The notes under the pieces: generated by a model | Told to the model about the DNA's origin: nothing | The model's database searches: none | The model's input: only the letters and a program-made list of their open reading frames with translations | Translations under genes and position numbers: made by a program | NCBI RefSeq assembly: GCF_036417845.1 | Contig: NC_090014.1 | Location: forward strand, 186,001-250,000 | Direction of reading: 5' to 3' | DNA from: Apteryx mantelli | Taxonomy: Eukaryota > Chordata > Aves > Apterygiformes > Apterygidae | DNA: 64,000 nucleotides | Shown: piece after piece, positions 47,365-59,300 of the stretch | How the letters are laid out: the number at the start of each line of letters is the position of its first letter | Numbering within the stretch: position 1 is the stretch's first letter

Positions 47365-50300
47365 GTGAGTGTCCCCCCGCGTCCCTGTCCCCCCCCCCCG
47401 GGTGTCCCCCTGTGTGTCCCCGTGTCCCGGGGTTGGTGGCCGGGCGAGGTCACCCCAGGGGCGTCCCCGTGTCCCCATGTCCCTGTGTCCCCATGTCCCC
47501 GTGGGCCCCCGCGTCCCTGTGTCCCCACAGTCCTGCGTCCCCGTGTCCTTGTGTCCCCATGACCCTGTCCCCATCCCCGTGTGCCCCTGTCCCCACATCC
47601 CTGTGTCCCCACATCCCACATCCCCTTGTCCCTGTGTGTCCCCGTGTCCCACATCCCCATGTCCTCACATCCCCACGTCCCCATATCCCTGTGTCCCCAT
47701 GTCCTTGTGTCCCTGTGTCCCCATGACCCTGTCCCCATCCCCGTGTCCCCCCTTGTCCCCACATCCCCCCGTGTCCCCATGTCCTTGTGTCCCCGTGTCC
47801 CCTTGTCCCCACACCCCCCCATGTCCCCTCATGTCCCCGTGTCCCCCCGTGCATCCCCATGTCCCCCCTTGTCCCCACAACCCCCTGTGCCCCCCGATGT
47901 CCCCGGGTGCCCCCATGTCCCCCCGTGTCCCCCCATGTCCCCATGTCCCTGGGTGCCCCCCCGTCCCCCCGCATGTCCCCGCGTGCCCCCACGTCGCCCC
48001 GTGTCCCCTCGCAGGCGAGATCGCCATCCGGGTGTTCCGGGCGTGCACGGAGCTGGGCATCCGCACGGTGGCCGTCTACTCGGAGCAGGACACGGGCCAG
48101 ATGCACCGGCAGAAGGCGGACGAGGCCTATCTGGTGGGGCGGGGGCTGCCGCCCGTGCAGGCCTACCTGCACGCGCCCGACATCCTGCGCGTCGCCCAGG
48201 TGCGCCCGGACGCCGGGGCCCCTTTGCGGGGGGGGGGGGGGGGGGGGGGCCGGACGCCTGGGCCCCTTTGGGGGGGGAGCCCGGACGCCTGGGCCCTGGG
48301 GCGCAGGCCTACCTGCACGCGCCCGACATCCTGCGCGTCGCCCAGGTGCGCCCGGACGCCGGGGCCCCTTTGCGGGGGGGGGGGGGGGGGGCCGGACGCC
48401 TGGGCCCCGTGGGGAGGGGGGAGCCCGGACGCCTGGGCCCTGGGGCGCAGGCCTACCTGCACGCGCCCGACATCCTGCGCGTCGCCCAGGTGCGCCCGGA
48501 CGCCGGGGCCCCTTTGCGGGGGGGGGGGGGGGCCGGACGCCTGGGCCCCTTTGGGGGGGGGGAGCCTGGACGCCTGGGCCCTGGGGCGCTGGGGTGGGTC
48601 GAGGACGCCTGGGCCCCAGGGAGCCAGCGGTGCCCGGACGCCTGGGCCCCCAGGGTGCTGGGGGGAAGGTCGGAGGACGCCGGGGCCCCAGGATGCTGGT
48701 GGCGCCCGGACACCTGGGCCCTGGGGAGCCGGCAGCACCTGGGCACTGGGGTCCCGGGATGCTGGGGGGGGTCGAGGACGCCTGGGCCCTGGGATGCTGG
48801 GGAGGGGGATGTGGAGGATGCTGGGTCCCCGGGATGCTGGGGGGGATCGAGGATGCCTGGGGGGGGACGCGGAGGACGCCGGGGCCCCCGGGAAGCTGAC
48901 GGCACCCGGACCCGGACGCCTGGGCCCTGGGATGGTGGGGGGGGACGTGGAGGACACCAGGTCCCCAGGATGCTGGTGGCGCCTGGACGCCTGGGCCCCG
49001 GGATGGTGGGGGGGGGTTGAGGACGCCTGGGCCCCGGGATGCTGGGGAGGGGGACGCAGAGGACGCCGGGGCCCCGGGATGCTGATGGCGCCCGGACGCC
49101 TGGGCCTCGGGATGCTGGTGGGGGTTGAGGACACCTGGGCTCCGGGGAGCCGGCAGCGCCCGGATGCCTGGGCCTCAGGATGCTGGGGAGGGGGATGTGG
49201 AGGACGCCGGGGCCCCGGGAAGCTGGTGGCACCCGGACGCCTGGGCCCCGGGATGCTGGGGAGGGGGATGTGGAAGATGCTGGGTCCCCGGGATGCTGGG
49301 GGGGATCGAGGATGCCTGGGCCCCGGGGAGCTGGTGGCACCCAGACGCCTGGGCCCCGGGATGCTGGGGAGGGGGTCGGGGACGCCTGGACCCCAGGGAG
49401 CCGGTGGCACCCGGACGCCTGGGCCCCGGGATGCTGGGGAGGGGGGACGCGGAGGACGCCGGGGCCCCGGGATGCTGAGGAGGGGGGGACATGGAGGACA
49501 CCGGGGCCCCGGGATGCTGGTGGCTCTCGGACGCCTGGGCCTCGGGATGCTGGGGAGGGTCGAGGACGCCTGGGCCCCCAGGATGCTGGGGAGGGGGTTG
49601 GGGACACCTGGGCCCCGGGGAGCCAGCAGCGCCCGGACGCCTGGGCCCCGGGATGGTGGGGGGGGGGACGTGGAGGACGCCGGGGCCCCGGGAAGCTGGT
49701 GGCACCCGGACGCCTGGGCCCCGGGATGCTGGGGAGGGGGATGTGGAAGATGCTGGGTCCCCGGGATGCTGGGGGGGATCGAGGATGCCTGGGCCCCGGG
49801 GAGCTGGTGGCGCCCGGACGCCTGGGCCCCGGGATGCTGGGGAGGGGGTCGGGGACGCGGAGGACGCCGGGGCCCCACGGCGCGCCCGCCTCGCCCCGCG
49901 CAGGAGAACGGCGTGGACGCCATCCACCCGGGCTACGGGTTCCTGTCGGAGCGGGCCGAGTTCGCGGAGGCCTGTGCCGGCGCCGGGCTGCGCTTCGTGG
50001 GCCCCTCGCCCCGCGTCGTGCGCATGATGGGCGACAAGGTGGAGGCGCGGCGGCTGGCGCAGCGCGCAGGTGGGGGGCGGCGCGAGGCGGGGGGGGCCGG
50101 GGGGCCGGGAACGGGGGCAGTTATGGGGGGTTATGGGGCGGGAATGGGGGGTTATGGGGGGGTTATGGGGCGGGAATGGGGGGTTATGGGGGGTTATGGG
50201 GGTTATGGGGTGGGAATGGGGGGTTATGGGGCGGTTTTGGGGGTTATGGGGTGGGAATGGGGGGTTACGGGGCGGTTTTGGGGGTTATGGGGCAGGAATG

Positions 50301-53300
50301 GGGGGTTACAGGGGGTTATGGGGTAGGATTAGGGAGTTATGGGGTGGGAATGGGGTGGAAATGGGGGGTTATGGGGGTTATGGGGCGGGAATGGGGGGTT
50401 ATGGGGGGGTTATGGGGTGGGAATGGGGGGTTATGGGGGGTTATGGGGTGGGAATGGGGGGTTATGGGGTGGTTATGGGGGTTATGGGGCAGGAATAGGG
50501 GGTTATGGGGGGTTATGGGGTGGGATTAGGGAGTTATGGGGTAGTTATGGGGTGGGAATGGGGTGGAAATGGGGGGTTATGGGGGTTATGGGGCGGGAAT
50601 GGGGGGTTATGGGGGTTATGGGGTGGGAATGGGGGGTTATGGGGTGGTTATGGGGGTTATGGGTGGGAATGGGGGGTTATGGGGTAGTTAGGGAGCGGGA
50701 ATGGGGGGTTATGGGGGGGTTATGGGGTGGGAATGGGGGGTTATGGGGGGTTATGGGGTGGGAATGGGGGGTTATGGGGTGGTTATGGGGGTTATGGGGC
50801 AGGAATAGGGGGTTATGGGGGGTTATGGGGTGGGATTAGGGAGTTATGGGGTAGTTATGGGGTGGGAATGGGGTGGAAATGGGGGGTTATGGGGGTTATG
50901 GGGCGGGAATGGGGGGTTATGGGGGGTTATGGGGTGGGAATGGGGGGTTATGGGGTGGTTATGGGAGTTATGGGGTGGGAATGGGGGTTATGGGGGGTTA
51001 TGGGGTGGGAATGGGGGGTTATGGGGTAGTTAGGGAGCGGGAATGGGGGGTTATGGGGGTTATGGGGTGGGAATGGGGGGTTATGGGGTAGTTATGGGGT
51101 GGGAATGGGGTGGAAGTGGGGGGTTATGGGGCGGGAATGGAAGGTTTTGGGGTGGTTATGGGGGTTATGGGGTAGTTATGGAGAGGAATTGGGAGGTTAT
51201 GGGGCGGAAATGGGGGGTTATGGGTGGTTATGGGGCAGGAATAAAAGGTTTTGGGGGGGTTATGGGGGTTATGGGGTGGGAATGGGGGGTCTGGGGGGTT
51301 ATGGGGCAGGAATGGGGGGGTTGTGGGGGTTATGGGGAGGGATTGGGGGTTATGGGGTGGGAATGGGGGGTTATAGGGGTTATGGGGCAGGAATGAGAGG
51401 TTATGGGGGGTTATGAGGTGGTTATGGGGGTTATGGGGTAGGAATGGGGGTTATGGGTGGCAATGGGGGGGTTATGGGGGGTTATGGGGCAGGTTGTGGG
51501 GTTACGGGGTGGAAATGGGGTATAATGGGGTTTATGGGGTGAGAATAGAGAGTTATGGGGTGGTTACGGGGGCTTGTGGGTCCGGCCGTGGGTCCGGCCG
51601 TGGGTCCGACCCTTCTCCCCCCCCCCCCCCCCAGGGGTGCCGGTGGTGCCGGGGACGGCGGCGCCGGTGGCGGCGCTGGCCGAGGCCGAGGCCTTCGCGC
51701 GGGACGCCGGCTTCCCCGTCATCCTCAAGGCCGCCCATGGCGGCGGCGGCCGCGGCATGCGCGTCGTCCGCGCCCCCCAGGTACGCGGGCCCCGGCGGCC
51801 GGGACCCCCCCGACCCCCCCCCGATCCCGCCCCACGGGGCCCCGGCGGCCGGGACCCCCCGACCCCCCCCCGATCCTGCCCCACGGGGCCCCGGCGTCCG
51901 GGACCCCCCGACCCCCCCCCGATCCTGCCCCACGGGGCCCCGGCGGCCGGGACCCCCCCGACCCCCCCCACCCCAACCCCACCCCATGGAGCCCCGGTGT
52001 CCGGGACCCCCCCGACCCCCCCCCGATCCCGCCCCATGGGGCCCCGGCATCCGGGACCCCCCAACCACCCCCGACCTCACCCCACGGGGCCCCAGCGTCC
52101 GGGACCCCCCCGACCCCCCCCGATCCTGCCCCACGGGGCCCCGGCGGCCGGGACCCCCCGACCCCCCCCGATCCTGCCCCACGGGGCCCCGGCATCCGGG
52201 ACCCCCCAACCACCCCCGATCCCGCCCCACGGGGCCCTGGCGTCCGGGACACCCCCGACCCCCCCCAATCCCTCCCCACGGGGCCCCGGCGTCCGGGACA
52301 CCCCCGACCCCCCCCCGATCCAACCCCACGGGGCCCCAGCGTCCAGGACCCCCCCAATCCTGCCCCATGGGGCCCCGGTGTCTGGGACCCCCCCGAACCC
52401 CCCCAACCTCGCCCCATGGGGCCCCAGCGTCCGGGACCCCCCTGACCCCCCCCCGATCCCGCCCCACAGGGCCCCGGCATCCGGGACCCCCCCAATCCCC
52501 CCCAAACTCACCCCACGGGGCCCCAGCGGCTGGGACCCCCCTGACCCCCCCCGATCCTGCCCCACGGGGGCCCCGGCGTCCGGGATCCCTGCACCCTCGG
52601 GTGGGACCCAGGCATCCGGGTGGCTCCAAGCCTTGGGAGACGAGGGGACCCAGGCGTCCGGGTGAAGGACCCAGGCGTCCGGGTGAAGGACACCGATGGC
52701 TCCGTGCCCCGGGGAGGCCCGGACGGGGTGGCACCCGGGGCATCCGGGCGACCGCGGGGCCCAGGCGTCCGGGCGACGTTCCCGCAGGAGCTGGAGGAGA
52801 ACTTCACCCGCGCGTCCTCGGAGGCCCTGGCCGCCTTCGGCGACGGCGCCCTCTTCGTGGAGAAGTTCGTCGAGCGCCCGCGGCACATCGAGGTCCAGAT
52901 CCTGGGTGAGGGGGCGGCGCCGGGGGGGGGGGCCCGGACGCCTGGGCCCCCCGCGGTGGCTGACCCCCCTCCCCACCACCGCAGGGGACCATCACGGCAA
53001 CGTGATCCACCTCTACGAGCGCGACTGCTCCATCCAGCGGCGGCACCAGAAGGTGGTGGAGATCGCGCCGGCCGCCTGCCTCGACCCCCAGCTCCGCGCC
53101 CGCCTGGCCGCCGACGCCGTCCGCCTCGCCCAGGAGGTGCCGCGGGGGGCCCCGGCGTCCGGGCGGCGGTTCCCACCCCCCTCCCTGGGGACCCAGGCGT
53201 CCGGGGAGCCGTCACCCTCCCGGGGGACCCAGGCGTCCGGGGCACCCAAGCATCAAGGGACCCAGGCGTCCGGGGGTGGCGGGACCCAGGCGTCCGGGGG

Positions 53301-56300
53301 TGAAGGGACCCAGGCGTCCAGGATGGTGGGGCCCAGGCGTCCGGGGGGTGGCGGGGCCCAGGCGTCCGGGGGTGAAGGGACCCAGGCGTCCAGGATGGTG
53401 GGGCCCAGGCGTCCGGGGGTGGTGGGGCCCAGGCGTCCGGGGGTGAAGGGACCCAGGCGTCCAGGATGGTGGGGCCCAGGCGTCCGGGGGTGGCGGGGCC
53501 CAGGCGTCCGGGGGTGAAGGGACCCAGGTGTCCGGGGTGGTGGGGCCCAGGCATCCGGGGTGAAGGGACCCAGGCGTCCGGGGGTGGCGGGGCCCAGGCG
53601 TCCGGGGGTGGCGGGGCCCAGGCGTCCAGGGGTGAAGGGACCCAGGTGTCTGGGGTGGCAGGACCCAGGTGTCCGGGGATGGCGGGGCCCAGGCGTCCGG
53701 GCGCCCCGGCGTGGGGGGCCCCGGCGTCCGGGCTGAGGTGCCGGCGGCGCAGGTGGGCTACGAGAACGCCGGCACCGTGGAGTTCCTGGTGGACCAGAAC
53801 GGCTCCTACTACTTCATCGAGGTCAACTCGCGGCTGCAGGTGGAGCACACGGTCACCGAGGAGATCACCGGGTGAGCCGCCCGCCCGGACGCCGGGGCCC
53901 CCGCGGGGTGGGGGTCGGGGTGCCCTGGACACCTGGGTCCCTGGGGGTTGGGGTGTCCCGGACACCTGGGTCCCCAGTGGGTGGGGGGTCAGGGTGCCCC
54001 GGACACCTGGGTCCCTGTGGGTCGGGGCTCCCGGACGCCTGGGCCCGTACAGGGCACTGACGGCCGCGCAGGGTGGACCTGGGTTGGGGGGGGGGGTCGG
54101 GGCTCCCCGGACGCCTGGGCCCCTGGATTGGGGGGGTCGGGGCTCCCCGGACGCCTGGGCCCGCACGGGGCGCTGACAGCCGCGCAGGGTGGACCTGGGT
54201 TGGGGGGGATCGGGGCTCCTGGACGCCTGGGCCCCTGCGGGTTGGGGCTCCCCGGACACCTGGGCCCTCGGGGGGCGGGGGGGGTCGGGGCTCCCGGACG
54301 CCTGGGCCCCTGGATTGGGGGGGGTCGGGGCTCCCGGACGCCTGGGTCCCTGTGGGTCGGGGCTCCCTGGACGCCTGGGCCCGCACGGGGCGCTGACGGC
54401 CGCGCAGGGTGGACGTGGGTTGGGGGGGGGGTCGGGGCTCCCGGACGCCTGGGCCCCTGCGGGTCGGGGCTCCCCGGACGCCTGGGCCCCTGGATTGGGG
54501 GGGGTCGGGGCTCCCGGACGCCTGGGCCCGCACGGGGCGCTGACGGCCGTGCAGGGTGGACCTGGGTTGGGGGGGGTCGGGGCTCCCGGACGCCTGGGCC
54601 CCTGCGGGTCGGGGCTCCCGGACGCCTGGGCCCCTGGATTGGGGGGGGTCGGGGCTCCCCGGACGCCTGGGCCCGCACGGGGCGCTGACGGCCGCGCAGG
54701 GTGGACCTGGTGCACGCGCAGCTGCGGGTGGCCGAGGGCCGCAGCCTGCCGGAGCTGGGGCTGCGCCAGGACGCGGTGCGGGTGCACGGCTGCGCCATCC
54801 AGTGCCGCGTCACCACCGAGGACCCGGCCCGCGGCTTCCAGCCCGACACCGGCCGCATCGAGGTGACGCCTCCCTGGGCACCCTATAGGATCCGTACGGC
54901 CCGGCCCCGGAGCCCTGCACACCCTATGGGGTCCATGTGGCCCGGCCCCAGCATCCCCCTGCACCCTATGGGCTCCATACGGCCCGGCCCCCGTGCCCCA
55001 CACACCCTATAGGATCCATACAGCCCAGCCCCGGTGCCCCACACACCCTATAGGATCCATACGGCCCGGCCCCAGCATCCCCCTGCACCCTATGGGCTCC
55101 ATACGGCCTGGCCCCCGTGCCCCACACACCCTATGGGGTCCATATGGCCCAGCCCCAGAGCCCTGCGCACCCTATAGGATCCATACGGCCCGGCCCCAGC
55201 ATCCCCCTGCACCCTATGGGCTCCATACAGCCCAGCCTCCATGCCCCACGCACCCTATGGACTCCATATGGCCTGGCCCCGGCACCCCCCTGTGCCCTAT
55301 GGGCTCCATACAGCCCGACCCTGAGGCCCTGCACACCCTATGGGCTCCATATGGCCCAGCCCCAGAGCCCTGCACACCCTATGGGCTCCATACGGCCCGG
55401 CCCCAGCGCCCCCCTGCACCCTATGGGGTCTGTACAGCCCAGCCCTGAGGCCCTGGGCACCCTATGGGCTCCATACGGCCCCAGCCACGTGGCCCCGGCA
55501 CCCGTACGGGGTCCATACAGCCTGGCCCTGATGTCCTGGGTCCCCATATGGGGGCTATACGGACTGGTCTGTGTGGCCTGGGCACCCTATGGAGCCCATA
55601 TGGACCAGCCCTGATGCCCTGCACACCCTATGGGGACCATACGGCCCGGCCCTGAGGCCCTGGGCACCCTATGGGCTCCATACGGCCCCAGCCACGTGGT
55701 CCCGGCACCCGTACGGGGTCCATACAGCCCGGCCCCGATGTCCTGGGTACCTGTATGGGGTCTGTATGGACTGGTGTCCCCGTGTGTCCCCCCATGTCCC
55801 CCCATGTCCCCCCATGTCCCCGTGTCCCCATGCACGGCGGTGACACGGCGGCTCCGTCCCCGCAGGTGTTCCGCAGCGGCGAGGGCATGGGCATCCCCGT
55901 GTCCCCATGTCCCCCATGTCCCCGTGTCCCCATGTCCCCCGTGTCCCCATGTGTCCCCATGTCCCCATGCATGGTGGCATGGCAGTGACACGGCGGCGGC
56001 TCCGTCCCCGCAGGTGTTCCGCAGCGGCGAGGGCATGGGCATCCCCGTGTCCCCCGTGTCCCCATGTGTCCCTGTGTCCCCCCATGTCCCTGTGTCCCCA
56101 TGCATGGTGGCAGCATGGTGACACGGCGGCGGCTCCGTCCCCGCAGGTGTTCCGCAGCGGCGAGGGCATGGGCATCCGGCTGGACGGCGCCTCGGCCTTC
56201 CAGGGCGCCCTCATCTCGCCCCACTACGACTCGCTGCTGGTGAAGGTGGTGGCCCACGGCCCCGACCAGCCGGCCGCCGCCGCCAAGATGCGCCGCGCCC

Positions 56301-59300
56301 TGGCCGAGTTCCGCATCCGCGGCGTCAAGGTGCCGCGCGGGGGACGTGACGCGTGCGCGGGGACGTGTGCAGGGGGGTGCGACGCACGGGGACACATGCG
56401 CGGGGCTCGTGCGATGCAGAACGACGCACACGGGGCTCGAGCGATGCACAGGGATGCACACAGGGCTCGTGCGATGCACAGGGATGCGCACGGAGCTCGT
56501 GCGATGCAGAACGACGCACACGGGGCTCGTGCAATGCACAGGGACACACACGGGGCTCATGCGATGCACAGGGATGTGCACGGAGCTCGTGCAATGCACA
56601 GGGACATGCGCAGGGCTCATGCGATGCACAGGGACACACACGGGGCTCATGCGATGCACAGGGATGCACACGGGGCTTGTGCAATGCACAGGGACGTGTG
56701 CAGGGCTCATGCGATGCACAGGGATGCACACAGGGCTCGTGCGATGCACAGGGATGTGCACGGAGCTCGTGCAATGCACAGGGACGTGTGCAGGGCTCAT
56801 GCGATGCGCAGGGATGCACACAGGGCTCGTGCGATGCACAGGGATGTGCACGGAGCTCGTGCAATGCACAGGGACATGCGCAGGGCTCATGCGATGCGCA
56901 GGGATGCACACAGGGCTCGTGCAATGCACAGGGATGTGTTCAAGGCTTGTGCAATGCACAGGGACCTGCACAGGGCTCGTGTGATGCACAGGGGCGTGCA
57001 CAGGGGTGTGTGGCGCACAGGGACACATGCACACGGCTCATGCAATGCACAGGGATGTGCATGGGGCTCGTGCGATGCACAAGGATCTGCACAGGGCTCA
57101 TGTGATGCGCAAGGATGTGTGCAGGAGTGTGCAATGCACAGGGACAGGCACAGAGCTCGTGCAATGCACAGGGACGTGTGCAGGGCTCATGCGATGCACA
57201 GGGATGCACACGGGGCTTGTGCAATGCACAGGGATGTGCAGGGGGCTCGTGCAATGCACAGGGCATGCACAGGGGTGTGCGACGCACGGGGACATGTGCA
57301 CGGGGCTCGTGTGATGCACAAGGACGCATGCGGGGCTCGTGTGATGCACAGGGATGTGCAGGGAGCTCATGTGATGTACAGGGATGTGTGCAGGGCTCGT
57401 GAAATGCACAGGGACGTGCAGGTGGTTCGTGCAATGCATGGGGATGTGCACAGGGCTCATGCAATGCACAGGGATGCGTGCAGGCTCGTGCAATGCACAG
57501 GGATGTGCAGGGGGCTCATGTGATGCACAGGGACGTGCGCGGGGCTCGTGCGATGCACAGGGACGTGCGCAGGGCTCATGCAATGCACAGGGATGTGTGC
57601 AGGGCTCGTGCAATGCACAGGGATGTGCAGGTGGTTCGTGCAATGCATGGGGATGTGCACAGGGCTCATGCAATGCACAGGGATGCGTGCAGGCTCGTGC
57701 AATGCACAGGGATGTGCAGGGGGCTCATGTGATGCACAGGGACGTGCGCGGGGCTCGTGCGATGCACAGGGACGTGCGCAGGGCTCATGCAATGCACAGG
57801 GATGTGTGCAGGGCTCGTGCAATGCACAGGGATGTGCAGGTGGTTCGTGCAATGCATGGGGATGTGCACAGGGCTCATGCAATGCACAGGGATGTGCGCA
57901 GGGCTCATGAAATGCACAGGGACGTGCAGGTGGTTCGTGCAATGCATGGGGATGTGCACAGGGCTCATGCAATGCACAGGGATGCGTGCAGGCTCGTGCA
58001 ATGCACAGGGATGTGCAGGGGGCTCATGTGATGCACAGGGACGTGCGCGGGGCTCGTGCGATGCACAGGGACGTGCGCAGGGCTCATGCAATGCACAGGG
58101 ATGTGTGCAGGGCTCGTGCAATGCACAGGGATGTGCAGGTGGTTCGTGCAATGCACAAGGATGAGCGCAGGGCTCGTGCAATGCACAGGGATGTGCAGGG
58201 GGTTCGTGCAATGCACAGGGATGCGTGCAAGCTCGTGTGATGCACAGGGATGTGCAGGGGGCTCATGTGATGCACGGGGACGTGCGCGGGGCTCGTGCAA
58301 TGCACAGGGATGTGCAGGGGGCTTGTGCCATGCACAGGGGTGTGTGCAGGGGGGTGCGACACACGGGGACACGTGCACAGGGCTCGTGCAATGCACAGGG
58401 ATGTGCAGGGGGCTTGTGCAATGCACGGGGGCATGCGCAGGGGTGTGTGATGCATGGGGACACGTGCATGGGGCTCGTGCGATGCACAGTGACATGCACA
58501 GGGCTCGTGCAATGCACAGGGACGTGCACAGGGCTTGTGCGATGTGCAAGGACGCACATGGGGCTCGTGCGATGCACAGGGACGTGCACAGGGGACGGGT
58601 GACGCGCAGGGGTGTGCGCAGGGCCTGTGCACGGGGCTCGTGCAACGCCTCAGGATGGGGCCTCGTGCGACGCGGGGGGCCCTCGTGCACGGCACAGGGT
58701 GCTCCTCGTGCGACGCACGACTGACTCACGCCGTCGCTTCCCACGGAGCAACATTCCCTTCTTGCAGGACGCGCTGGCCGGGAGCCCTCGTGCAATGCCG
58801 GGGAGCCTCGTGCAATGCCGGGAGCCCTCGTGCGACGCCGGGAGCCCTCGTGCAATGCCAGGAGCCCTCGTGCGATGCCGGGAGCCCTCGTGCGACGCTG
58901 GGAGCTCTCGTGCAATGCCGGGGAGCCTCGTGCAATGCCGGGGAGCCTCGTGCGACGCTGGGAGCTCTCGTGCAATGCTGGGGACCCTTGTGCAATGCCG
59001 GGGAGCCTCGTGCGACGCCGGGAGCTCTCGTGCAATGCCGGGGACCCTCGTGCAATGCCGGGGAGCCTCGTGCGACGCCGGGAGCTCTCATGCAATGCCG
59101 GGGAGCCTCGTGTGCGGCGCGGGGCGCCCCTCGTGCGACGCCCGGCTGACTCACGCCCGTGTTCCTTGCAGACCAACATCCCCTTCCTGCAGAACGTGCT
59201 CGCGCACCCGCAGTTCCTGGGCGGTGCCGTCGACACCCAGTTCATCGACGAGAACCCCGAGCTCTTCCTGCTGCGCCCCGCGCACAACCGCGCCCAGAAG

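Noticed and set aside
48307-48489. The two extra PC exon 2 segments as genuine coding exons
   Set aside because: They would repeat 13 residues not repeated in the protein family, and their upstream pyrimidine tracts are poor; kept as repeats.
47369-50326. 985-codon plus-strand open frame through PC introns
   Set aside because: Absence of stops is due to GC-rich repeats; PC homology jumps between exons with good splice sites.
50100-51570. Interstitial telomeric repeat (GGGTTA words)
   Set aside because: The unit is GGGGTTATGG with variable spacers, not tandem TTAGGG.
56224-58031. Cys/His-rich proteins on both strands (MHRDV, HEPCA patterns)
   Set aside because: They translate the 30-bp GTGCAATGCACAGGG array; the Cys/His pattern is a codon by-product and not a metal-binding domain.
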